Assembly (NCBI GenBank): GCA_002789615.1
Contig: PFTO01000181.1
Span: 1-25,963 of the forward strand
Length of the DNA: 25,963 nt
Origin: Acidobacteria bacterium CG_4_9_14_3_um_filter_49_7
GTDB taxonomy: Bacteria > Acidobacteriota > Holophagae > Thermotomaculales > Thermotomaculaceae
Reading direction: 5' to 3'
Within the stretch, counting starts at the first letter, position 1; each line of letters begins with the position of its first letter. Under the pieces are notes generated by a model, which was given only the letters and a program-made list of their open reading frames with translations, was not told where the DNA came from and ran no database searches. Position numbers and translations under genes: made by a program. Shown in pieces: positions 14,674 through 21,696 of this stretch.

Positions 14674-16539
14674 ATGGTTAACAATAACGAAAACGAAGTG
14701 AACGAGACAGAAAAGGAAATCCAGCAGGAAAAACACGTAAAGGTCGAAAAAGCTGAAACGGGCGATCCCAAGGAATCCTTTGAGGCACTACTTGCCCAGT
14801 CCGAAGCTGATTTTGAATCAGTGGAACAGGGCAAGCTTGTAAAGGGCATGGTTATCAGCGTCAGCAATGGTGACATATTCGTCGATATCGGCCAGAAAGT
14901 GGAAGGCACTGTTCCGGTTTCCGATTTTGAGGAGCTGGGTGAGAAAATACCCAGGTCCGGTGATGAAATAGACATTGTCGTTGAAAGGACTCTTTCCGGC
15001 GGAGATATCATCAAGCTATCCCGCAAACGGGCAAAACAACGGGTGCGTCTGGATCAGCTGAAAGAAGCTGCACAAGAAAACAGCGTAATCAAAGGTACCA
15101 TCGTAGAACGTATAAAAGGTGGATTTCGTGTGGATCTCGGCGGTGGTACGGCTTTCCTTCCACAATCCCATGTGGACTTTAAGTCGCAGAAAAAAGCCGA
15201 GCATTACATCGGTCAGGAACATGACTTCACTATTTTGAAAGCATCCAGCAAGAACTATGTCGTTTCCCGGAAAGAGCTCCTGGAAAAAGAATATAACGAA
15301 AAGAAAGCCCAGCTCCTGGCCACCATTAAAGAGGGCGACCTGGTTTCCGGCATCATCAAAAATATTACCGATTACGGTGTTTTTGTGGATCTCGGCGGCA
15401 TCGACGGTCTGCTTCATATCAGCGATATTTCCTGGGGCAAGGTAAGCCATCCTTCCGATTTTTTCAAGGTAGGCGAAGAGATTGAAGTAATCATTCTGTC
15501 CATTGATAATGAGTCAGAGAAAATATCTCTCGGTTATAAGCAGAAGACTGCGGATCCCTGGACCACGGTCGAAGAGAAATACCCTGTGGATACACGGGTC
15601 AATGCCAAGGTAGTCAACCTGAAAAATTATGGCGCATTCGTGGAAGTAGAGCCTGGAATTGAAGGCCTTGTCCACGTAAATGACATGTCCTGGACCCAGA
15701 AAATTTCCAAGGCCCAACAGTTCCTGAAAATGGGAGATGATGTAGAAGCCGTGGTATTGGAAGTCAATTCAGAGAACCGCAAGCTGGGACTCGGGTTGAA
15801 ACAGGCCAAAGAAAATCCATGGGACATTATTCAGGAAAAGTTCAAGCCTGGTGATCTTGTAGAAGGCGAAGTAAAGAATGTGACTGAATTTGGTGCGTTT
15901 ATGGAAATTTACGACGGAGTGGACGGCTTGATTCATGTTACAGACATGTCATGGACCAAGAAATCGAAGAATCCGGCAGAATTTGTCCAGCCTGGAGATA
16001 AGATCAAAGTGCAGGTGCTTTCCATTGACCCGGAGAAGCAGCGTGTTTCGCTGGGCATGAAGCAACTCACCAAAGACCCGTGGAAAGATTTCTTTTCTCA
16101 ACACAACATTGGAGACACAGTCACTGGGAAAATCGTTCGAATGGAAGATTACGGCGCGTTCGTAGAGCTTCAGGAAGATATCGAAGGGCTGGTTCATGTT
16201 TCCGAAATTGCCAAAGACAGGATTGACAAACCTGCCGATGTTCTTGAAGTCGGTCAGGAAGTTGAAATGAAGATTGTAAAGATTGATTCTGTTGACAAGA
16301 AAATCGGTCTTTCAATGCGTCAGCTTATTCTGGCTAAAGAAAAGGCAGCCATGCCGGAACAGAAGCCACAGCCTTCTCCAGCAAAGAAGTTCGAACAGAA
16401 AGCTCAGCAGCCTGAAAAGAAACCGAAAACCCGCTCAGCAAAACCAAGAAGAGAACAGAAGGAAAGCTCGACTGTCTCTTCCACTTCCGGCTCCGGTGCC
16501 GCGACTCTCGGCGACTTTATGAAGGACATCGATCTCTGA
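14674..16539 (+). CDS. rpsA: 30S ribosomal protein S1
   Basis: S1 binds mRNA leaders and helps them onto the 30S subunit. The 621-residue protein has six S1 (OB-fold) repeats: about 52-120, 137-201, 219-289, 306-376, 392-463 and 478-549. The last four carry the clear signature (DYGVFVDL..GLLHISDISW, NYGAFVEV..GLVHVNDMSW, EFGAFMEI..GLIHVTDMSW, DYGAFVEL..GLVHVSEI). The first two are divergent, as usual for the ribosome-binding repeats. An acidic N-terminal extension of about 50 residues (many E and K) and a basic low-complexity tail (about 555-605) precede a short conserved end, GDFMKDIDL. The ATG at 14674 has a GGGGG ribosome site. It is the only large plus-strand gene in the middle of the window, single-gene transcribed from its own promoter to a strong terminator. 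Confidence 0.97.
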   Translation: MVNNNENEVNETEKEIQQEKHVKVEKAETGDPKESFEALLAQSEADFESVEQGKLVKGMVISVSNGDIFVDIGQKVEGTVPVSDFEELGEKIPRSGDEIDIVVERTLSGGDIIKLSRKRAKQRVRLDQLKEAAQENSVIKGTIVERIKGGFRVDLGGGTAFLPQSHVDFKSQKKAEHYIGQEHDFTILKASSKNYVVSRKELLEKEYNEKKAQLLATIKEGDLVSGIIKNITDYGVFVDLGGIDGLLHISDISWGKVSHPSDFFKVGEEIEVIILSIDNESEKISLGYKQKTADPWTTVEEKYPVDTRVNAKVVNLKNYGAFVEVEPGIEGLVHVNDMSWTQKISKAQQFLKMGDDVEAVVLEVNSENRKLGLGLKQAKENPWDIIQEKFKPGDLVEGEVKNVTEFGAFMEIYDGVDGLIHVTDMSWTKKSKNPAEFVQPGDKIKVQVLSIDPEKQRVSLGMKQLTKDPWKDFFSQHNIGDTVTGKIVRMEDYGAFVELQEDIEGLVHVSEIAKDRIDKPADVLEVGQEVEMKIVKIDSVDKKIGLSMRQLILAKEKAAMPEQKPQPSPAKKFEQKAQQPEKKPKTRSAKPRREQKESSTVSSTSGSGAATLGDFMKDIDL

Positions 16540-16566
16540 TTGATTTTCAACATTGCATATTGAAAG

Positions 16567-16593
16567 GGCACCCGAACGGGTGCCTTTTTTTTT
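16567..16593 (+). terminator. Intrinsic terminator of rpsA
   Basis: GGCACCC-GAAC-GGGTGCC (16567-16584) is a perfect 7-bp GC-rich stem with a tetraloop, followed at once by nine T (16585-16593). It lies 28 nt after the rpsA stop. On the other strand the run is A, so it does not serve the convergent response-regulator gene. Confidence 0.93.
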
Positions 16594-16603
16594 ATTCACT
16601 GTA

Positions 16604-16885
16604 TCAGGAGTCTTCCGGTTCGCCCTTGTCCACCAGCTGATTTAGATTGACAATCTGCACACCATCCATGTACCGTACCCGTTCATATCTGGTTACTCGC
16701 TTCAGTTTTCCCACCATTTCAATCAGTTCTTCGAGCGATGACCGAATCCCGTTGAGATAGGGCTCAATAATGCTGCATATTTCATTACCGCACATCTTTT
16801 GCTCCAGGACGGTCATGTGGGTCCTGAGCGCCGTCAGAGGCTGATTGATATTGTGGGAAATCGCACCCACCATCTCCTGAACCAC
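16604..16885 (-). pseudogene. Histidine-kinase DHp-like segment, out of frame with the upstream receiver
   Basis: This is the 93-codon frame after the response regulator. It reads VVQEMVGAISHNINQPLTALRT (shown in part), an H-box with the phospho-accepting His in a SHNINQPL context, followed by a second helix (IRSSLEELIEMVGKLKRVTRYE) and a short tail ending GEPEDS. No N, G1 or G2 box (HATPase_c) follows before the stop, so this is a dimerisation/phosphotransfer helix pair only. Upstream of the GTG at 16885 the same frame stays open and reads QLDQLK, matching a coiled continuation of the receiver. One missing base near 16905 would join the two. It is either part of one broken gene or a sequencing error; independent translation is unlikely because no ribosome site is seen. 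Confidence 0.6.
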
Positions 16886-17289
16886 TTTAAGCTGATCCAG
16901 TTGCGATGCTCCTCCATATACATAGCCAGCTTCAAAGCCGAATTAATCCGTGCCAGAAGCTCAACTGAGTCCAGGGGTTTTCTTACATAATCGGATGCTC
17001 CCGCTTCCAGCGTGGTGGCCAGCATCTCCGAATCATCCCTTGCTGTGACCATAATCACCGGTATCTGCACGGTCTCCCGGCCGCCCTTTAATTCCCTCAA
17101 GACGGACAATCCATCCCTGTCCGGCATCACAATGTCCAGCAGAATAAGATCCGGGTGAATTTCCCTCGCTGTCTCAACTGCGCGAACTCCAGAATCAAGG
17201 GATTCACTCTCAAATCCTCCACGTTTCAGAATCTGCGCCATCAAGAAACGATTGGCTGCGTCATCGTCCACAATGAGAATCTTCTTCAT
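16834..17289 (-). CDS. Response regulator receiver protein (frameshifted C-terminus)
   Basis: The receiver (CheY-like) domain spans residues 1-122: the acidic pair in LIVDDDAAN (D8-D10), phospho-acceptor D52 in LLDIVMPDRDG, T82 in MVTARDD and K103 in YVRKPLD. All residues for phosphorylation are present. After NSALKLAMYMEEHR the frame runs into a Trp-rich nonsense tail (WISLKWFRRWW), while the natural continuation (QLDQLKVVQEM) is one frame over. The intended product is probably about 228 residues: receiver plus DHp helices. The ATG at 17289 has AGTGAAAT upstream, a weak site. It is next to hslO (80 nt apart) on the same strand. The partner kinase is not in the window. Confidence 0.8.
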   Translation of the reverse strand: MKKILIVDDDAANRFLMAQILKRGGFESESLDSGVRAVETAREIHPDLILLDIVMPDRDGLSVLRELKGGRETVQIPVIMVTARDDSEMLATTLEAGASDYVRKPLDSVELLARINSALKLAMYMEEHRNWISLKWFRRWWVRFPTISISL

Positions 17290-17368
17290 TTAATTTCACT
17301 CCCTCGGGGGCAAATTATAAACTTGTTCAGCTTTCCAGATAACGTCAACGCATCAATGTCTTTGCCCT

Positions 17369-18229
17369 TCATTGACTCAAATCCTCCGGCCGGACTATGT
17401 ATTCAGTTCGGCAATAATCACAGTTTACATGGAAAAGGCCACCTGGCTGGCGGGCATCTCCAAGATCATCGGCCGAAAGAGTCTTCAGCACCCGTACTAC
17501 CTTATCTCTGGAACAGGAGCACTGGAGCTCAAGCGAACGCTCAAATACACATATCGGTTTGTATCGGGCAAACAGCATCCGGACTGCCTGATCGCCGCCA
17601 TCCACTTCCTGAACGATTTCACTGAAGGCCGGAAAACTCGCAATTTCCTTTTCCATTAAAACCAGATCATCCTCTGAAGCACCAGGCAATGCCTGAATCA
17701 GCATACCGGCAGACGCCTGCGTGGTTCCATCTGAACCCAGGAAATTGCTTATCATAACAGCGGAATGAACCTGCTCTGAATCCATCAGATAGCGGGAAAA
17801 TCCGATTGCCAGTCTGTCTCCCTCCACCTGAACAGTACCGGTAAATGGAGTCCTGCCCCCCTCCATAATCTTACTGACCGTCAACGTCCCCTGCCCGATC
17901 AACTGTCCAATGGACATTACGTAACTGGAGCCAACTTCGTCCACGCCGGCCTGCGGCTGCAGAGCAAAGGCCTTCAGTTGACCAGTGGCATTGCTTTCTA
18001 CCCGGGCCCCACCCAATGGACCGGAACAATTCAAATATACGCCCAGGACATCCTTGCCCTTGAGAGTACTCGACAAAAGCACCGCTCCGGTTATGATCCG
18101 GGACATGGCATTCATCACGGGATAACTGAAATGATGAATTTCTCGAAGATAATTTGACAGTCCTTTCGTCTCGGCCATCACAATTCGAAAAAATCCATCT
18201 TCGGTCATAAAACCCGTTAATCGACCCAT
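17369..18229 (-). CDS. hslO: Hsp33 redox-regulated chaperone
   Basis: Hsp33 is a cytoplasmic holdase switched on by oxidation. The N-terminal domain has RIVMAETKGLSN, MSRIITGAVLLSSTLKG, YLNCSGPLGGARVES, the GQGTLTVSKIM segment and SEQVHSAV. The C-terminal zinc switch is complete: C-S-C in LQCSCSRDKV and C-D-Y-C near the end, 30-some residues later. I chose the ATG at 18229 because GGGAG lies 5 nt upstream; an in-frame TTG at 18241 would add four residues and overlaps that site. That gives 286 residues, normal for the family. It lies between the response regulator and tRNA-Thr. A weak -10 (CATAAT) is seen about 35 nt upstream. Confidence 0.94.
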   Translation of the reverse strand: MGRLTGFMTEDGFFRIVMAETKGLSNYLREIHHFSYPVMNAMSRIITGAVLLSSTLKGKDVLGVYLNCSGPLGGARVESNATGQLKAFALQPQAGVDEVGSSYVMSIGQLIGQGTLTVSKIMEGGRTPFTGTVQVEGDRLAIGFSRYLMDSEQVHSAVMISNFLGSDGTTQASAGMLIQALPGASEDDLVLMEKEIASFPAFSEIVQEVDGGDQAVRMLFARYKPICVFERSLELQCSCSRDKVVRVLKTLSADDLGDARQPGGLFHVNCDYCRTEYIVRPEDLSQ

Positions 18230-18312
18230 ATTCTCTCCCAATCCGGTTCAGCTGAAAAATATTATGCCAGATTCTCCTCTCCATTTCCAGCATGGGGGCA
18301 AAGTGGAGATAA

Positions 18313-18387
18313 GTTTGAGTTGAAGTTTAAGTTGGGAAAGAAAGCAGATGGTCAACTCCCTGCCTTTACTTAAGCTCAAACTCAAAC
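18313..18387. repeat. Long imperfect inverted repeat between hslO and tRNA-Thr
   Basis: The left arm starts GTTTGAGTTGAAGTTTAAG (18313) and the right arm ends CTTAAGCTCAAACTCAAAC (to 18387). Read on opposite strands the arms agree closely, with a few mismatches and a small bulge. A further piece, AAGTTGGG (left) against CCCAACTT (18391-18399), offers a competing pairing. The left arm is purine-rich and made of short GTTTGAG/GTTTAAG-like units. It is not followed by a clean T run on either strand. Confidence 0.5.
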
Positions 18388-18418
18388 TAGCCCCAACTTT
18401 TCCTTTGATAGTTTGCTG

Positions 18419-18446
18419 TTGCAAAGATTTGACGATCTGATAGAAT
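18419..18446 (+). promoter_or_regulatory. Promoter of tRNA-Thr
   Basis: TTGCAA (18419-18424), a 16-nt spacer and TAGAAT (18441-18446) end 16 nt before the mature tRNA start. The -35 word is the same TTGCAA used at the rpsA/nupC promoters, which supports it as a good -35 in this organism. Confidence 0.6.
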
Positions 18447-18462
18447 GTGTCCTGCATCCCGG

Positions 18463-18538
18463 GCTGGCGTAGCTCAACTGGTAGAGCAGCTGATTTGTAA
18501 TCAGCAGGTTAGGGGTTCAAGTCCCTCCGCCAGCTCCA
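18463..18538 (+). tRNA. tRNA-Thr (anticodon TGT)
   Basis: The cloverleaf is complete: acceptor GCTGGCG paired with CGCCAGC (18528-18534), D arm GCTC..GAGC, anticodon stem GCTGA/TCAGC with loop TTTGTAA (anticodon TGT at 18496-18498), and T arm with GGTTCAA. The discriminator is T (18535) and CCA is encoded (18536-18538). A run of seven T follows. TGT reads ACA and related threonine codons. Confidence 0.96.
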
Positions 18539-18651
18539 TTTTTTTGCCCATATCTCACTTTACTTCACTCTTTGGATGCCCTACCGATACAGTTCGCACC
18601 ACTCTTTACTTCAGACGTGTCCCCGTAATTCTTGCTGTGAGTAAATGTTCG

Positions 18652-19521
18652 CTACAGAATCCGCATTGCCTTATCCACAACCAGCAATATCATGACCAGA
18701 ACAATGGATGCATTCAGCAGAGGAAAGAGAATCCTCGTATTGTGGCGCCACAGAACAATGAGAACAAGGACCGCCGCTGGCAACCCTGAAAAAATGTGTC
18801 GGGTAATGGCTTGGAGGGGCAGAAAGAGCGGGATAAGCAGAATGCTGACCAGGTATGCCGCAATCCAGAGGAAAATGAGAAACCGATACCGGGTCTCCGG
18901 CAAGGTCTGAAACACCTGGGGGAATCCGGCTTTCCGGTAGTCGCCTCTGTATCGGTTCACCAGGAGCCAGAAATGGGGTGTCTGCCACAGGTAAAAAACC
19001 ACTGCGAGAATGAGAATTTCCCGGTCCCACACTGACCCCCCGGCAGCTACCCAGCCGAACAATAGCGGGAAAGTTCCCATGACTGCTCCAATCAACAGGG
19101 CAAAGGGGGTAGCTCTCTTCATCGGCGTGTAAATGCCGTTGTACAAAAGGATCGCAGCCGCCATGAGCAAGTACAGTATTGGTTGAGAAGGGATGGAAAG
19201 AAACAGTGCAGCTCCGATAAAAAAAGCAAACGCCAAAAAAGCTCCCGCACGGCGGGAGAGAATCCCCGCAGCGACCGGGCGGTTTTGGGTCCGGCTCATA
19301 AGCTTGTCCCTGTCTGCTTCCTGAACCTGGTTCAACGCCGAACACCCAGAAGCAAGCAACAGGCATCCGATGGTCACGGCAACAGCTGCCATAGTCCAAT
19401 GGCCGGCTTTCAGAAAATACCCGGCCAAAACTGCCGCAGCCACAAGTCCGTTGATTCCCATTCTGGTGAGACGCAGCAGCGATTGAACGGGATGAGTCTG
19501 TTCCACAGCCATAGTTCCCAT
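18652..19521 (-). CDS. ctaB: Protoheme IX farnesyltransferase (heme O synthase)
   Basis: CtaB is a UbiA-family membrane enzyme that adds farnesyl to heme B, giving heme O for the oxidase. Conserved parts: SALNQVQEADRDKLMSRTQNRP (first Asp-rich motif, N-x-x-x-D-x-x-x-D), YTPMKR, WQTPHFWLL and DYRKAGFPQV (second motif). Nine hydrophobic helices are visible. I chose the ATG at 19521 (289 residues), because GGAG lies 6 nt upstream; longer in-frame starts (to 19590) would run through the terminator hairpin and coxB end, and add no conserved sequence. A further ATG at 19512 is possible. It follows coxB, separated by a hairpin with a T run, so it is probably expressed at a lower level than the oxidase subunits. 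No ctaA is seen. Confidence 0.92.
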   Translation of the reverse strand: MGTMAVEQTHPVQSLLRLTRMGINGLVAAAVLAGYFLKAGHWTMAAVAVTIGCLLLASGCSALNQVQEADRDKLMSRTQNRPVAAGILSRRAGAFLAFAFFIGAALFLSIPSQPILYLLMAAAILLYNGIYTPMKRATPFALLIGAVMGTFPLLFGWVAAGGSVWDREILILAVVFYLWQTPHFWLLVNRYRGDYRKAGFPQVFQTLPETRYRFLIFLWIAAYLVSILLIPLFLPLQAITRHIFSGLPAAVLVLIVLWRHNTRILFPLLNASIVLVMILLVVDKAMRIL

Positions 19522-19533
19522 GAGGGTCTCCAA

Positions 19534-19558
19534 AAACAGGGGCTGCCGAAGCAGCCCC
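19534..19558 (-). terminator. UUCG hairpin terminator between coxB and ctaB
   Basis: On the minus strand GGGGCTGC-TTCG-GCAGCCCC is a perfect 8-bp stem closed by the very stable UUCG tetraloop, starting 7 nt after the coxB stop. It is followed by TG and five T. The ctaB ribosome site (GGAG) begins directly after the T run, so read-through transcripts feed ctaB. Confidence 0.75.
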
Positions 19559-19564
19559 GATTGA

Positions 19565-20788
19565 CTATTTCTGTTTTTGCAGCCAGTCAATGATGGCCTG
19601 TACCTCTTTTTCGCTCAAGGAATCAAAGGTTGGCATTATTGGGTCAAATCCCTTGACGATATCTTTCCCGGGATTCAGAATAGCAGTCCTCAGGTACGCA
19701 TCATCCACCGTAATTGTAACTTCTTTACCATCTCTTAGAACAACTGTTTTCCGTCCGAATATGCCTTTGAATGAGGGCCCCGCGACAACCGACCCGTCGG
19801 TTGAATGACAGGACAAACATCCCTGCTCTTCAACGAGGTCGTCCGTATCAATGCCTTTTGTTTCGGACACTGCTTTTCCTTCCCCTTTCAGCAGGAATTT
19901 TACCAGCGCGTTCAGTTCTTCCTTGCTCATTTCGCCTTTGAATGGCGGCATCATCGGTTGGAAGCCTTTAACGATTTCAGCCTCCGGGTCCATGATGGAG
20001 CGCTTCAGGTAATCAGCATCAACGGTAATGCTCTTTTCTTTCCCGTTCACCATTACAATCTGAGTAGTCCCGGCGATGTTGTTGAGCGCCGGAGCGATAT
20101 CAGAGGTGCCGTCCATTGTGTGGCAGTCGGAACAGCTGTATTTTTCATATACTTTCTTCCCTGTGACCCCGCTCGCGACTCCGCTTTCTTTCTGAATCCA
20201 TGCCTCGTAGTCAGCATCTTCCATTACATGGACCTTTGAGAGCATGTAGGCATGTCGGGCACCACAGTATTCAGCACACAAGATATCGTAGTCACCGGTT
20301 TTGTCAGCGTTGAACCACGCATAGGTTTTCATCCCCGGCACACAGTCCATCTTTATGCGAAACGCCGGCACATAAAAGCTGTGGATCACATCCAGCGAAG
20401 TAAGATTCAACTTCACTGGCTTGTTTTCCGGGACATAGAGCTGGTTGGATACGATCCCGTTGGGATATTCGAATACCCAGGACCACATCCGGGCCTTGAC
20501 AGTAACTTCCATGGCATTTTTCGGGACGGTTCGAAGTGCCCTGAAACTGGACCAGCCAAAGTAAAACATAAGCAATACAATTAACGTTGGAATTACGGTC
20601 CATACGACTTCCAGCCAACCGCTACCCGTGATATCAGCCGCCTCAGGGTGACGCTTCCGACTGTAACGAAAAATGAAATAAATCATGAGCGCTGTGATAA
20701 CCAGCAGCATGAAAACAGAAAACCCCAGAATCAAAACGAATGCCCGGTCCACCTGGCCTACAGCGTCAATTGATGTTTGTCCATACAT
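19565..20788 (-). CDS. coxB: Cytochrome c oxidase subunit II with two fused cytochrome c domains
   Basis: Subunit II takes electrons from cytochrome c through the CuA centre. The 407 residues divide into two membrane helices (about 15-40 and 58-80) and a CuA cupredoxin domain with H136, C171, E173, C175, H179 and M182 (CAEYCGARHAYM). Two class I cytochrome c domains follow: CSDCH at 219-223 with axial M280 (FQPMMPPF), and CLSCH at 324-328 with axial M385 (FDPIMPTF). The two heme domains are alike (xDGK/NGKE..ITVD..YL..I..P...IVKGF.PxMP.F), with a period of about 105 residues, so they arose by tandem duplication. Most caa3 oxidases have only one such domain. No lipoprotein or cleaved signal is evident. 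The ATG at 20788 has GAGGTG upstream and lies 8 nt after coxD. Confidence 0.95.
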   Translation of the reverse strand: MYGQTSIDAVGQVDRAFVLILGFSVFMLLVITALMIYFIFRYSRKRHPEAADITGSGWLEVVWTVIPTLIVLLMFYFGWSSFRALRTVPKNAMEVTVKARMWSWVFEYPNGIVSNQLYVPENKPVKLNLTSLDVIHSFYVPAFRIKMDCVPGMKTYAWFNADKTGDYDILCAEYCGARHAYMLSKVHVMEDADYEAWIQKESGVASGVTGKKVYEKYSCSDCHTMDGTSDIAPALNNIAGTTQIVMVNGKEKSITVDADYLKRSIMDPEAEIVKGFQPMMPPFKGEMSKEELNALVKFLLKGEGKAVSETKGIDTDDLVEEQGCLSCHSTDGSVVAGPSFKGIFGRKTVVLRDGKEVTITVDDAYLRTAILNPGKDIVKGFDPIMPTFDSLSEKEVQAIIDWLQKQK

Positions 20789-20796
20789 GATTCACC

Positions 20797-21090
20797 TCAC
20801 CGGTAGACCACGTCAAAAAACGTGAGACCAATGAATATGGCCAGGATTACAAACGCCATCAGGACCATGGTTTTCAACCCGGCGTTCTCATATTTCAAAT
20901 GCATGAAAAAAGCTACCACTACCAGCCCCTTACAGGAGGCAATGATCAGTGCGGCCGCCACATTGAGGAAGCCAAGGTGAATCGTGGATACCCAAACCGT
21001 TAATGCGGTCAAGGCAAGGAGCACTATCCATACTGTGATCAGGGCTCTGTAGCTCATAATGTGGGGGCCATGTTCATTTGCTTGTGACAT
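20797..21090 (-). CDS. coxD: Cytochrome c oxidase subunit IV (prokaryotic)
   Basis: This is a 97-residue membrane protein with three predicted helices: about 13-34 (YRALITVWIVLLALTALTVW), 40-62 (containing AALIIASCKGLVVVAFFMHL) and 73-93 (LMAFVILAIFIGLTFFDVVY). The segment ASCKGLVVVAFFMHLKYE is the hallmark of the bacterial subunit IV (CtaF/CoxD, COX4_pro) family. It stabilises the oxidase complex. It lies between coxC (9-nt gap) and coxB (8-nt gap). The ATG at 21090 has GGAGG 5 nt upstream. Confidence 0.9.
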   Translation of the reverse strand: MSQANEHGPHIMSYRALITVWIVLLALTALTVWVSTIHLGFLNVAAALIIASCKGLVVVAFFMHLKYENAGLKTMVLMAFVILAIFIGLTFFDVVYR

Positions 21091-21099
21091 CCCGACCTC

Positions 21100-21696
21100 C
21101 TAAACGATCAGATAGAACAACGGGAACAAGTATATCCATACCAGATCTACCAGATGCCAGTACAGTCCCGCGTTTTCCAACATTACACAATCATTTTGTG
21201 AAACCTTCCCGGTGTGCACAAAACGCCAGAGGAAACTGAGCACGACAATGCCAATCAGTACGTGAACTCCATGAAGGCCTGTCATTACATAGTAAAGCCC
21301 GTAAAATACAATCTCACCTTTGGGCAGTTTCAACAGATCGGGCGAATTGGGATAAATACCGTGATGAATATGGGCGCCCCATTCGAAGTACTTGATGGTC
21401 AAGAAACACAGAGCAAGGCAAATGGTCAGCATAATGAGTATCTTGGATAGCTTGACATTTCCTTTCTGCAGGGCGGAGATTGACAGGGCCATTGTCAGCG
21501 ACGACGTAATCAACACGGCAGTATTGATCGTTCCAAAAACCGGGTTCAAATCCTGTCCGGCTTTGTGAAATGACTCAGGGTATCGGGACAGGTAAACGGC
21601 GTACAGAACGAACAAACCCCCAAAAAGCAGCACTTCCGTGAACAGAAAAAGCCACATACCAAGCTTGGCACCCTGATAGTCCTTGTGGTCATTCAT
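21100..21696 (-). CDS. coxC: Cytochrome c oxidase subunit III
   Basis: This is a 198-residue, five-helix form of subunit III. It opens with GAKLGMWLFLFTEVLLFGGLF and has SLTMALSISALQKGN, the FEWGAHIHHG loop, the G-L-H-G-V-H-V-L-I-G helix (typical GLHGLHVxxG) and the end WHLVDLVWIYLFPLFYLIV. Subunit III supports proton delivery and stability of subunit I and contains no redox centre. The start overlaps the coxA stop by 8 nt; AAAGGGG lies inside the end of coxA. The length is as expected for the short bacterial type (about 190-200). Confidence 0.94.
   Translation of the reverse strand: MNDHKDYQGAKLGMWLFLFTEVLLFGGLFVLYAVYLSRYPESFHKAGQDLNPVFGTINTAVLITSSLTMALSISALQKGNVKLSKILIMLTICLALCFLTIKYFEWGAHIHHGIYPNSPDLLKLPKGEIVFYGLYYVMTGLHGVHVLIGIVVLSFLWRFVHTGKVSQNDCVMLENAGLYWHLVDLVWIYLFPLFYLIV

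Noticed and set aside
14655..15450. Minus-strand frames inside rpsA
   Set aside because: They are shadows of rpsA codon usage; the S1 repeats on the plus strand explain the region.
18463..18538. tRNA-Thr as an integration site for a mobile element
   Set aside because: No integrase, no direct repeat of the tRNA 3' end, and ordinary chromosomal genes follow on both sides.
18541..18651. Short direct repeats (CTTTACTTCA-like, two copies) after tRNA-Thr
   Set aside because: Only about 10 bp each, with no regular spacing or further copies; not enough for a repeat or CRISPR call.
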